From positions 9,216,737-9,280,736 of the forward strand of contig JAUCBN010000034.1 in the NCBI GenBank assembly GCA_035048815.1: 64,000 bases of DNA, given 5' to 3'. The notes under the pieces are model-generated. The model was given only the letters and a program-made list of their open reading frames with translations. It had not been told where the DNA came from and ran no database searches. This stretch comes from Abelmoschus esculentus. Its lineage: Eukaryota > Streptophyta > Magnoliopsida > Malvales > Malvaceae. Made by a program: the position numbers and the translations under genes. This document shows positions 48,240-59,569 of the stretch, piece by piece. Each line of letters starts with the position of its first letter. Positions within the stretch are counted from its first letter, which is position 1.

Positions 48240-48430
48240 CCCGGAATCTCACATCGGGCTGCTCGGAATCTCACATAGAGCTAATATACTTGGAATCTCG
48301 TATTGAGTCTTTACTCGGAATCTCACATCGAGTGGGGCTCAAAATCTCACATCGAGCAAAGTCATCACCCGGAATCTAACATCGGATGGCCTTCGATACA
48401 TCACCCGGAATCTCACATCGGATGGTCTTC
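48240..48430. repeat. LTR sub-repeat array, seven units
   Basis: Units of about 22-36 bp, each with core GGAATCTCACATCG(G/A)G or a one-base variant. The other LTR has eight. Confidence 0.75.
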
Positions 48431-48719
48431 GTTGTGTTGCAACACTATCACTCACTGGGTATCTAAATCCTACCAAACAATGACACAAACCACACAAGAT
48501 GATCCACCTAGGATCTTACACCAAATAATATTCAACCAAGCCAAAACCGAGCATTCAAGCATAATTCTCATATTAAGACTCTTATCACGACTTACTAACT
48601 TAACCTTTGTGGCAAAACCATCATCAATGATTTACGACTCATTTCATTGATCTGTGATTTATATTTACCTTTAATTATCCTTATCGAACATCATCTACTA
48701 CTTATCTTTACAAAAGTTC

Positions 48720-48995
48720 ATAGGGGTATCGATACTCCTATATGGGGTATCGAAACACCCTATATCGATACCCCCAAAGAAGGCATCGAAACATGGGTAT
48801 CGATACTGGCATCGATACCCATTTACCAAATTTAAAGTCAACGAAAAAAGACCCTCCAGATTCGATACCGGTATCGATGTCATTATGCCACTGAAGGATC
48901 CAGTATCGAACCATGGTTCGATACCCTTAACCAAACGTTCACTTTCCTTTCAGGGGTATCGATACCGATAGCATGTGTATCGATAACCCCTGCAC
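48720..48995. repeat. Cluster of GGTATCGATACC-like palindromes
   Basis: At least ten full or half copies (TATCGATAC, TATCGAAAC, TTCGATACC) lie within 275 bp, separated by 5-30 bp. The same cluster is in the other LTR at 55290-55560. Confidence 0.7.
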
Positions 48996-49831
48996 GAAAT
49001 GCAGGTTTGAAGCTTTAAAATTTTAAGAACCTTAATCCAAACTAGTCCAATCGATCCCAAATCATTCATACTCATTTATGAAGTAGTTTAAGTGAGTTTC
49101 TAACCCATTTTACTTATTATCATCAACTCTAAATCAAGACATCATTAAAGCATGCAAAGGCTCTATCCTAGCCAAACCATCACACAATCAAACAAGCATA
49201 CTAAAATGATGATGCATATGAAATGCAAAGGATTTGGGAGTGTACCAACCTCAAAAACAAGCTGAAGAAGCTCCACAACCAACCCTCAAACCTTCTCCTT
49301 GCCCAAGCCTCTTGAAGGCTCTCCTTGTTCTCCAACTACAAAGAAGATGACCAAACGATTACAACACATTCTAGACGATTTAAGGAAGCTAAAACAACCT
49401 TAAAGTCATCCTAAGACCTTTCCAAAACTTATTCCCGTTCTTACCTCAAAACCCCCACTAACAACTTACCTCCACCATTTTTAATCAAACTTACCTTGCT
49501 AGAAAGATCCTCCCAAGCTGAACAAACTCCCCTCTATGAGCAAAACGTGATTCTCTCAACTAACACATAAAAACTCTACCTTGGTTGATGGATTTGGGAG
49601 AGAAAGATGAGAAAAAAGATGAAAAAGACAATAAAGGGGGTGATGAAATCACCCTCTGCACAATGCAGAGAAATGGTTCCCTTTCCTCTCCCTTTTCCTC
49701 CCAAAAGTCCATTTACCAAAACACCCTTGGGTCACCATCCAAAACCAAACCCATCTCTAAACCATTAAGCCCAACAAGGCCCATACTCTCGGGTTAACCC
49801 GACTCCAAGTTCCAAAACTCGGGTCGTGACA

Positions 49832-52325
49832 TAAACTCCCCTCCTTAAAGAAAATTTCGTCCTCGAAATTTACCTGGGGGAAACAAGTGCGGATAGAGAA
49901 ACCTTATGTCCGCTTCGACCTCCCACGTAGCCTCCTCAACTCCGTGGTTTCTCCAAAGCATCTTAACCAAAAGGATACACTTGTTCCGAAGCTCTTTGAC
50001 TCCTCTATCAAGCACTCTTACCTGTTCCTCTTCATAGGTTAGATCCGTATTAACCTCAACATCCCCTGAAGATAACACATGCGAAGGGTCTGAACGGTAA
50101 TGCCTCAACATCGATACATGGAAGACATTGTGGATGTGTGCCAAGTTTGGAGGCAAAGCCAACGGTAGTTGTTCCTCCCAACTACCCTCGAAGTCCACAA
50201 CACAACAACGAAGCTTGTCCTCAAGAATCTAAATGACCCGTTAAGATTGACCATTAGTTTGTGGATGAAAAGCTGTGCTGAAGTGCAACTTGGTATCCAA
50301 AGCACTGTGGATCTTTTTCCAAAGCCTTGTCGTGAACTGCGGATCCCTATCCGATATGATCGAGGATGGCACTCCATGCAATCGCACGATCTCCTTGATG
50401 TACAATTGAGCCAACCTTTTCAAACTGAAGTCCATGCGCACAGGCAAAAAGTGAGCAGACTTGGTCAACCGGTCAACTACAACCCATATAGCATCATGCT
50501 TCCTTTGAGTCAAGGGTAACCCTGTGACAAAGTCCATGGTGACTCAATCCCACTTCCATTGTGGAATCTGGATTGGCTTAAGCAAACCTGAAGGAACCTG
50601 ATGTTCCGTCTTCACTTGCTAGCAAGCTAAGCACCTTGTCACAAACTCTAAGATATCCCTTTTCATACAAGGCCACCAATATAACGGTCTTAGATCTTGG
50701 TACATCTTGTTGCTTCCCGGATGTACTATATAAGGGCTACGGTGTGCCTCCCTCATGATACGATCCCTCAGATCCTCTAAAGCGGGAACACACAAACGTC
50801 CCTTAAAGTACAAGTAACCACCATCTCGTACCTCAAAGTCCGTACTCTCACCCCTCTGAACTACCTCTATCTGAGCTACCAAGTCCTCATCCAAAACTTG
50901 GGTCTTCTTTATCTCTTGTACCAACGTTGGTTCCACTCGAAGCTCGGCCAAAAGACCACCATCATCTATCAACCTCAAACAAGCAAACATAGCTCTCAAG
51001 TCCGCCATGGACTTTCTACTCAAAGCATCCGCCACCATATTTGCTTTACCCGGATGGTACTCGATCACACAGTCATAGTCCTTTAGCAGCTCTATCCAAC
51101 GACGCTGTCTCAAGTGCAACTCCTTTTGAGTAAACAGATACTTCAGGCTCTTGTGATCAGTGTAGATATAGCATTTCTCCCCGTAGAGATAATGCCTCCA
51201 AATCTTCAAAGCAAAGATGACTGCGACAAGCTCTAGATCATGGGTAGGGTAGTTCTGTTCATGCATCTTGAGTTGTCGTTAAGCATAGGCAACCACCTTT
51301 CCATCTTGCATAAGAACATACCCTAAACCATTCAACGATGCATCACTGAAAACAACATAGTCCTTTCCTGACTCCGGTTGAGTCAACACTGGTACCTCGG
51401 TAAGATAAGCCTTTAACTGCTCAAAACACTGTTGTCTTCTCTCATTCAAAACTAAAGGAACTCCCTTTTATAACAACTTAGTCAACGGTGATGCCAAGAT
51501 TGAGAACCCTTTCACAAACCGTCTATAGTATCCCGTAAGCCCAAGAAAACTACGAACTTCCGAGACATTTCTAGGTGGTTTTCACTCCACTATAGCTTGG
51601 ATCTTTTGAGGATCAACCCGGATCCCATCGGCTGCCACGATGTGACACAAAAATGCAACCTCTGAAAGCCAAAACTCACACTTGCTGAACTTAACAAAAA
51701 GACATCTATCCCTCAACGTCTGAAGCACCACCCGCAGATGCTCATCATGATCTTCTTCCGACTAAGAGTAGACCAAGATGTCATTTATAAACACCACCAC
51801 AAAACGATCTAGATAAGGTTGAAAGATCCGGTTCATGAGATCCATGACCGCTGCCGGAGCATTAGTAAGTCCAAAAGGCATTACCAAAAACTCGTAGTGG
51901 CTATACTGCGTCTTAAAAGCGGTTTTCTGAATATCCTCCTCAACTACCTTCAACTAGTAGTAACCAGACCTCAAGTCTATCTTCGAGAACACAAGGGCAC
52001 CTATCAATTGGTCAAACAGATTGTCGATCCTAGGAAGAGGGTAGAGATTCTTTATCGTTACCTTGTTAAGTTGTCGGTAGTCGATGCACATCCTCATTGA
52101 CCCATCTTTCTTTTTCACAAACAGAACTGGAGCACCCCAAGGTGAAACACTCGGTCGGATGAAACCCTTTTCCAACAACTCTTGTATTTGACTCTTTAAC
52201 TCTCTCATCTTTGTCGGTGCCATATGGTAAGGAGTGATAGACACCGGTGCCATGCCTGGCAACACCTCTATACGAAACTCAAGCTCTCGATTTGGTGGTA
52301 AACCCGATAACTCCTCTGGGAACAC
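49832..52325 (-). pseudogene. Pol of the complete Tekay-type element (RT, RNase H, integrase, chromodomain), inactivated
   Basis: All pieces are in one frame with stops between them. 52325-51954: RT start (LPGMAPVSITPYHMAP, LFVKKKDGSMRMCIDYR). Stop TAG just before LKVVEEDIQK. 51953-51762: RT palm (VMPFGLTNAPAAVMDLMN) with the catalytic motif reading FINDILVYS, so the first Asp of the FxDD motif is Asn. 51266-50619: RNase H (RHYLYGEKCYIYTDHKSLKY, VADALSRKS) and the integrase HHCC zinc region (HRSPYIVHPGSNKMYQ ... CLAC). 50537-50241: integrase core (MDFVTGLPLTQRKHDAIW, FHPQTNGQS). 50198-49845: after SWEEQLPL the sequence jumps directly to LPPNLAHIHNVFHVSMLRHY, so the rest of the integrase core is deleted. 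The chromodomain-like tail follows. Not functional. Confidence 0.88.
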
Positions 52326-54073
52326 ATATACAAACTCACAAACTGTCCGAAGACTCTACAAAGTGGAACCTCAACACTCACTTCCACCACATGAGCTAAG
52401 AAAGCCTCACAACCTTGTTGTAACAACCTTTGTGCCGCCAAAGCTGAAACAACGTTAGGAATACAAGGATTCCTTCCTCCCCTAACAACTAGCTTAGACC
52501 CATCGGCAACTCTCAACTTTAAACTCTTGGTTCTACAACCCAAGCTAGCATCGTGCTCAAACAACCAATCCATACCTAGGATTACGTCAAACTCTTGAAA
52601 AGGCAATACCATAAGGTCCGCTAGAAAGATTGAACCTTGCACCTCGATCGGACACCTCCGATACACCTTATCCACTAACACATCCAAACCCAACGGACTC
52701 GTCACTCTAACCCCTATCTCAAGATCCTTAGTTGGTAGACCCCACTGTTCCGATATCCCACTAACGATATAGGAATGCGTAGACCCCGAGTCCACTAATG
52801 CTACTATAGGTACAGAGAATAAAAAGAAAGTACCTGAGATAACATCGGTGGGCTCGCACTCCTCCTGAGCTCGGACTACATACTACCTCGCTGGTGCCCT
52901 AGCGGTTGACTGAAACGTGCCCTTACTCTGATGGTCGATAATCTGACTCGTACCTCCCCTGGAGAACCCTCGACCCCTCTGACCCGGATAAGAGTTCCTC
53001 TGTGTCTGAACCGGTACAGTGGTAGCAGCAGCAGGACAGTCCTTCACAAGATGGTCTAGAGATCCACACTCAAAACAAGCTCGGCTCGATCCCCAACACT
53101 CACCACGGTGCCTACGACCACACTGATTACAAACTGGTATACCTGTACTTCCCTGAGAACTCTCGGGACTCATCATGGACGATGATGAAGGCCTCCTACG
53201 GCTAGCAGACTCTGACCTGCGATCAGACCTCGAACTCTGATTCAAGCCTCCCTTTCCTTGATTCCAACGACTTCTGTCCCTCCTAGACTGAGACTGAGAG
53301 CTATGAGAGGACTAATTCCTCCCACTGATATTACCTTGTCCTCCCATAGAACCATACGTCAAACCATGCACCTGCTCTAAAGCCTTAGCACTAGCTTTCA
53401 ACTCAGAAAACACATGCAGTGTGTTAGCCGTTAGATAGGTATGAATCTCTTTCCTCAAACCTCTTATAAACCTCTTGCACCTCATCTTCTCGGTAGCTAT
53501 CAACTCGGGTGCATACCTACTCAACTGTAGGAACTCTTGCTCGTACTCAAAGACTGTACGGTTACCTTGCACAATATGGGTGAACTGATCTCTCAACTGA
53601 TCGATGTGAGTCTCACCCACATACTTTTTCTCAAACTCATCCAAGAAGTCATCTCATGTCGGCTGATCGAGATACCACTCCATCTCAACTGTTTCCCACC
53701 ATTCCCTCGCGTTCTCTTTAAGCAGATAAAGAACACAGGACAGCTTATCCTCGGACCTCAACCTCATCTGCCTCATGATCCACCGAGTATCACGAAGCCA
53801 CTGATCTGCCTTCACAGGATTGTCTTGGCCAAAACCCAAGAAATCCGTAGCACCCTGCCTACGAACCCTCTCGATAAGTGCTTCACATGGGATAGGTGTA
53901 CGCCTCGGGATAGCCCTCACTATCCGATCCAAAGCACGATGCAGATAGGTGAAATAATTCGCCCCTTGCCTAACCCCTTCTTCCGATTTGTCCACCTCGT
54001 ATGTGTGGTCCTCATCAAAGCTCCCCTCACGGGATCCCAAACTCTCCTCAACAACTCTGGCCCTCCTAGGCAT
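52268..54073 (-). pseudogene. Gag and protease of the complete Tekay-type element, inactivated
   Basis: One frame from ATG at 54073 (MPRRARVVEESLGSRE) with in-frame stops near 53651 (TGA after LDQPT), 53309 (TAG) and 52880 (TAG). 53644-53312 is the gag core (DEFEKKYVGETHIDQLRDQF, EYEQEFLQLSRYAPELI, RFIRGLRKEIHTYL). 53245-52883 has a CNQCGRRHRGEC knuckle-like segment and the canonical knuckle CFECGSLDHLVKDC. 52795-52268 begins with the aspartic-protease motif DSGSTHSY and continues to VILGMDWLFEHDA. Near 52330 a one-base shift moves the reading frame into that of RT. Confidence 0.85.
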
Positions 54074-54220
54074 GATTCACTTCTGCACAGTCAAACAAAA
54101 GGATTACACCATCAGAAATCAGCTTTTCAAGTACTACTAAGCTCATAGGCGTATTCGCTAGACACTTGTCATAACTCCCGACTCTTATCCCCGGGGACAT
54201 CCTAGAACCGACTAAACCTA

Positions 54221-54233
54221 GGCTCTGATACCA
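54221..54233 (-). other. Primer-binding site of the complete Tekay-type element
   Basis: TGGTATCAGAGCC on the minus strand, five bases inside the right LTR, matching the 3' end of initiator methionine tRNA. Confidence 0.85.
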
Positions 54234-54238
54234 CTAAA

Positions 54239-56399
54239 TGTAACACCCCAACCCGGGTGCCATATTTGGGCCATAAGCCCAAACCTGTGTCCATAAAATT
54301 TCAAAGTCAAACTCAAGTCAAACCATTAAATAAGACATAATTTAAAACGATATTTAAAAATTCAAGATAGTTTAACAACCCAAAATAACATCGGAGCTCC
54401 AAAATATAAGTTTGATAAAACATTTGACCTTATAACTAAATAAATAGAGTTACAATTACAACAATGGTCCTACGAATACATAGACTAAATAATCTAGTAA
54501 CTGTACTCTACCACCGGTCAATGCTGAAGTCTCGAAACGATGATGCTCTGCCACGTCCGCCCGAACGTCCGTCTACTTACCTACGCATAGAAACAAATTC
54601 CAAAACGCTGAGCTACGAAAGCTCAGTGGGTACACAACCTATCCACTATGCTTTCAAGTGAATCATAACTATAACTTGCGAGATAAGATAACATGATGAT
54701 ATGACATGTCAAATGCAACCAACGCATAAAGTAAACAAATCAAGAGTGAGGACCACTACCAACCCAACACTGGGGAACTCACCCGGCCCAGAATCTCACA
54801 TCGGGTTGCTCAGAATCTCACATCGGGCTGCTCGGAATCTCACATTGAGCTAATATACTCGGAATCTCACATCGAGTCTTCACTCGGAATCTCACATCGA
54901 GTAGGGCTCGGAATCTCACATCGAGCAAAGTCATCACCCGAAATCTCGCATCGGATGACCTTTGATACATCACCCGGAATCTCACATCGGATGGTGTTCG
55001 TTGTGTTGCAACACTATCACTCACTGGGTATCCGGATCCCACCAAACAATGACATAAACCACACAAGATGATCCACCTAGGATCTTACACCAAATACTAT
55101 TCAACCAAGCCAAAACCGAGCATGCAAGCATAATTCTCATATTAACTCTTATCACAACTTACTAACTTAACCTTTGTGGCAAACCCATCATCAGTGATTT
55201 ACGACTCATTTTATTGATCTATGATTTATATTTACCTTTAATTATCCTTATCGAACCTCATCTACTACTTATCTTGACAAAAGTTCACAGGGGTATCGAT
55301 ACTCCTATATGGGGTATCGAAACACCCTATATCGATACCCACCCAAAGAAGACATCGAAACATGGGTATCGATACCCATTGACCAAATTTAAAGTCAACG
55401 AAAAAAAGACCCTCTAGATTCGATACCGATTCGATGTCATTATGCCACTGAAGGATCCGGTATCGAACCATGGTTCGATACCCTTAACCAAACGTTCACT
55501 TTCCTCTCAGGGGTATCGATACCGGTAGCCTGTGTATCGATACCCCTGCACGAAATGCAGGTTTGAAGCTTTAAAATTTTAAGAACCTTAATCCAAATTA
55601 GTCCAATCGATCCCAAATCATTCCTACTCATTTATGAAGTAGTTTAAGTGAGTTTCTAACCCATTTTACTCATTATCATCAACTCTAAATCAAGACACCA
55701 TTAAAGCATGCAAAGGCTCTATCCTAGCCAAACCATCACACAATCAAACAAGCATGCTAAAATGATGATGCACATGAAATGCAAAGGATTTGAGAGTGTA
55801 CCAACCTCAAAAACGAGCTGAAGAAGCTCCACAACCAACCCTCAAACCTTCTCCTTGCCCATGCCTCTTGAAGGCTCTCCTTGTTCTCCAACTACAAAGA
55901 AGATGATCAAACGATTACAACACATTCTAGACGATTTAAGGAAGCTAAAACAACCTTAAAGTCATCCTAAGACCTTCCCAAAACTTATTCCCGTTCTTAC
56001 CTCAAAACCCCCACTAACAACTTACCTTCACCATTTTTAACCAAACTTACCTTGCTAGAAAGATCATCCCAAGCTGAACAAACTCCCCTCTATGAGCAAA
56101 ACGTGATTCTCTCAACTAACACATAAAAACTTTACCTTGGTTAATGGATTTGGGAGAGAAAGATGAGAGAAGAGATGAAAAAGACAATAAAGGAGGTGAT
56201 GAAATCACCCTCTGCACAATGCAGAGAAATGCCTCCCTCTCCCCTCCCTTTTCCTCCCAAAAGTCCATTTACCAAAACAACCTTGGGCCACCATCCAAAA
56301 CCAAACCCATCTCTAAACCATTAAGCCCAACAAGCCTAACAACAAGGCCCACACTCTCGGGTTAACCCGACTCCGAGTTCCGAAACTCGGGTCGTGACA
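54239..56399 (-). repeat. Right LTR (5' LTR) of the complete Tekay-type element
   Basis: 2161 bp with eight units of the 'ggaatctcacatcgg' array at 54785-54995 and the palindrome cluster at 55290-55560. It is about 30 bp longer than the other LTR, much of the difference being the extra array unit. Confidence 0.9.
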
Positions 56400-56404
56400 T
56401 AAAC

Positions 56405-58024
56405 CTTTCTTAATATTTAATTATAGTTATATCTAAAATCAAATAAAAAATATTTAATTTTGTTAAAAAATATTAAAAATCCCAATTTAATAAATTAAAT
56501 TATATAAAGTCCTTAAATGTACAACTTAAAATACATAACTTGAATTTTATAATGTAAAATAAAATATATAACTTATCAAATTAATAATCATGTTTAACAA
56601 TTACCGGATAGTGAATAAAAAATTACATTAGTTAATTTAATTAATAAGTCGTATTAACTAATTATATAAATTTTTTGATAAAATTAATTAATAAATTATA
56701 GTTATTTGATTATGTAAACAATTAAAATAACATATAAAAATAATTATATTATATTTTAAAAAATTATTGGTTATCAATATTTTATATATATTAGTATTAA
56801 TTTAATTATATTTTTTAAATATAATATTTGTTAAGATTTTTGTTTTGATATGATAATTAAAAAATATTTTGGACTAATTTAAAAATATTTTAATTTTTTT
56901 ACGTCTAAACAACTTAAAAATAAGTTTAAAAAGGTTTTGATAGGTTTTGAAAGTGTTTTAAAGTAGTTAAAATTTGTTTTTTTAAATAAAAATTTCAGAA
57001 CCTTTTAGACAGAATGACCTTTGGTCCTATAATGGCTATATTTTGTAAAGTTTTAAAACCTCTGATAAAGGTTTTGAAATCTCTATGCAGATGAAAATTT
57101 AAAGCTCGACTTTAAGATTTTCTAACAACTGCAAAACATCTCCAATGATCATAAACGGCTAGAATATAACTTCACACTATAAAAACAAGCTTAGGATACT
57201 TGACGATGGTTGAAGACAACATCCAAGAAATATGATCAAGAGAAATTAAAATAAAATCTCTATTTTTTATTTCTCTTGTACATAGTCTTAAGAAAGTGAT
57301 TTTATTGTAAATCATTAGTTCTTTTGTGAGCTAAATTGTGTAAACACCCATTTTTGTGAGACATTAAGTTATCAAATAAATTCTCTTATAAAAGGAGATG
57401 TTCTAGTTAGTTTTAAACAAAAACTAGAATTGATTTTATCTCAGTCTAGTTCCAAAGATAGGATTGTAATAATTTTCTCCTTAACTTAGAAAAGGGGACA
57501 AATTCTTAAAGAATTGATTAAAATTCTTAGTTGTGTACTAAATAATGCATGTAGGCATAGTCAAATCACTTTAAAATCATTGTATTCTGTCTTAATTTTT
57601 TAATTTTAAAAAATTCAATCAAGCACTAAAAATAATTTTTTAATGATTTTTGTTGATCGATTCAAACTTACGCATCAAGTCTTTCAATATAATTAATATT
57701 TAAATATATATGTTAATTTATTATTTATATAATTATTTTTAATATAATTGGATTAATTTTCAAATTAAACAAAAAATATAAAAACATAATTATATTTAAT
57801 TTTTTATTAATTATCAATTTTTTTTATTTTTTAATATTAATTTATTATATAATAACATATTTAGATAATATATATTATTTATATAAATATTTAAAAATAA
57901 TTTAATAATTATTAAATTTAAGTAAAAATAGAAAAAAAAGTTTGAGATTATGTAATTTTTTAAATTAAAAAAATTAATTTTTTATTAGGAATTTATTTTT
58001 TAAATATGAAAATATTATCTTTAA
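56405..58024. other. AT-rich intergenic region
   Basis: No gene, RNA gene or clear repeat boundary seen. Long A/T runs. Confidence 0.4.
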
Positions 58025-58185
58025 CTTTTTTTTACTATAGTTAATAGTGATTATAATAGTATCTGTTCTAAAATATAATCTTCACTATTTAACATTGATC
58101 GCTCAATCATTCTATTGACATCGCTGATATTCTAACTCGTAATCTCTAAGAACAACAACGGTTTCTTTAATCATTTCTTTAAATT
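58025..58185 (-). mobile_element. SINE-like repeat, copy 1
   Basis: Shares with 61070-61240 and 62278-62457 the blocks 'agtatctgttt', 'catttgacattgatcgctc' and 'gaacccgtgacctct' (with changes), in the same order. The A/T tail side faces left, so it is on the minus strand. Pol III boxes are degenerate in this copy. Confidence 0.5.
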
Positions 58186-58582
58186 GAATTGATGAAATTT
58201 TAAATGTTAAAATAGAATATTTAAATGATTAAACTTTTAATTTGTACTTAAGACTCTGTTTATAAAAAAAATGTCAATATAAAATCGATGAAGTGTTGTA
58301 ATAATAATAAAAACAATTGATGGTGAAAGGAAATTGAAACAGGAAATGCAACCAGGGAAACAAAGAAGAGCTAACACAAATTCACATTGACAGACAGGAT
58401 GATGCTTTGAAATAATTAAAAAAACATCCTCCAAGCATGATCAGAAGATAGTAAACAAGATTAACGGACACAAATTTAAACGAAAAATATAAGGGAAAGA
58501 AATACAGAGGAAACTCAACAAATGAAGAAGAAATCCGTTTTCAAAGTGGAAGACAAGGATTAAACCCCTGGATAGGTTAGGT
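58186..58582. other. Downstream region of the aquaporin gene
   Basis: Expected 3' untranslated region of the minus-strand aquaporin. No clear AATAAA in the first 150 bp. Confidence 0.3.
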
Positions 58583-59435
58583 TTAATAATCGGTGGTGGG
58601 GAGCTGCTCGTGGGTGTTGTTAATGAAGAAAAACTCGTAGATGAGGCCGGCAAGTCCACCACCGACAAGAGGTCCGACCCAGTACACCCAGTGGTTGGTC
58701 CAGGACCAGCTAACCAAGGCTGGTCCGAATGATACTGCGGGGTTCATTGAGGCTCCGTCGAAGGCGCCACCGGCCAAAATGTTGGCTCCCACGATCAGAC
58801 CAATTGCCAGTGGGGCGATGGTTCCCAAACTTCCCCTTTTAGGATCAACGGCGGTGGCGTACACTGTGTACACCAATCCGAATGTCATCACGATCTCGAA
58901 AACCAAAGCGTTGGAGACTCCCACACCGGATGATAGCCCGAAAGCTGGGACGGCCTGAGAAACACCGTTACAGAAAACCAAAATGAATAAAGTGAAAAAC
59001 GGTCAAATAACGTAAATAACTGATTTTCTAACGGGATGGTAATATTGTTACCAGGTCGCCGGTGGCGAACTTAAGTAAGAGGCAAGCGACGGTGGAGCCG
59101 AGGAGTTGGGCGATCCAGTAAAGGATGCCACGCAAGAGAGTGATGTTCCCGCCAACGAAAGCACCGAAGGTGACAGCGGGGTTCACGTGTCCACCTGAGA
59201 TGTTGGCGCCAACGGAGACAGCAACAAAAAGGGCGAAACCGTGAGCTAGAGAGGCGGCTACGAGACCGGCGGGGGTGGTTGCTCCGTTTTCGGTCAACTT
59301 GTTAAAGGCCATACCCGATCCTGATCCAGCGAAAACGAAGATCAAGGTTGAGATAAACTCAGCCAAAGCTGCCTTAAGAGCATCGGGGTGAGTAGCCTCT
59401 TCAGGCCGGCCAACGGCAATGTTTCTGATCGGCAT
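58583..59435 (-). CDS. Tonoplast intrinsic protein, TIP1-type aquaporin (two exons)
   Basis: Vacuolar-membrane water channel of the MIP family (the TIP1 group also passes small solutes such as urea or hydrogen peroxide in characterised members). Exon 1 59435-59052 (128 codons), exon 2 58954-58583 (123 codons plus stop), with a 97-bp GT-AG intron in phase 0 right after TGDL. Total 251 residues, normal for TIP1. The start MPIRNIAVGRPEEA is typical. Six hydrophobic helices surround two NPA loops: SGGHVNPAVT (Asn85-Ala87) and GASMNPAVSF (Asn199-Ala201). His65, Ile179 and Val202 stand where the TIP1 selectivity filter has His, Ile and Val. C-terminus HEQLPTTDY. No defects. Which TIP1 paralogue it is cannot be settled here. 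Confidence 0.93.
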
Positions 59436-59538
59436 GTTAACCGTCGTATAAGAAAAACCAGCGGTCGTAGCGGCAGAGTAAGAATCTGAATGGTGTTTTT
59501 GGTCTGGTCTGGTGTCCAGTTCTCTACTTCCTGCTCCT

Positions 59539-59546
59539 ACTTATAC
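59539..59546 (-). promoter_or_regulatory. Candidate TATA box of the aquaporin gene
   Basis: GGTATAAG on the minus strand about 105 bp upstream of the start codon, within otherwise GC/CT-mixed leader sequence. Confidence 0.45.
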
Positions 59547-59569
59547 CCGAAAAGTGACCGGGGTTAGTC

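Larger units (their letters stand above)
47702..49831 (-). repeat. Left LTR (3' LTR) of the complete Tekay-type element
   Basis: 2130 bp. It contains a seven-copy array of 'cggaatctcacatcgg'-type units (48240-48430) and the TATCGATAC palindrome cluster (48720-48995). Confidence 0.9.
47702..56399 (-). mobile_element. Complete Ty3/gypsy retrotransposon of Tekay/Del type, minus orientation, inactivated
   Basis: LTRs 47702-49831 and 54239-56399, both TGTAACACC...GGGTCGTGACA, are flanked by perfect TAAAC duplications (47697-47701 and 56400-56404). Primer-binding site TGGTATCAGAGCC reads on the minus strand from 54233 to 54221. The polypurine tract (AAGGAGGGGAG on the minus strand) is at 49836-49846. 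The order gag, protease, RT, RNase H, integrase, chromodomain is typical of chromodomain-bearing Ty3/gypsy elements. The C-terminal LVKMLWRNHGVEEATWE supports Tekay/Del. LTRs are very alike apart from array copy number, so the insertion is fairly recent. The coding region already carries stops, one frameshift, a changed RT catalytic residue and an integrase deletion. Confidence 0.92.

Noticed and set aside
48240..48430. CRISPR-like regular array
   Set aside because: Units lack constant spacer length and unique spacers, sit in a plant LTR, and vary between the two LTRs: an ordinary LTR tandem array.
53537..54148. 203-codon plus-strand ORF
   Set aside because: It lies opposite the gag of the complete Tekay element; the minus-strand frame has the conserved gag sequence.
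58641..58958. 105-codon plus-strand ORF over aquaporin exon 2
   Set aside because: Antisense shadow of a conserved coding exon, rich in Pro/Ala/Thr as expected from such a shadow.
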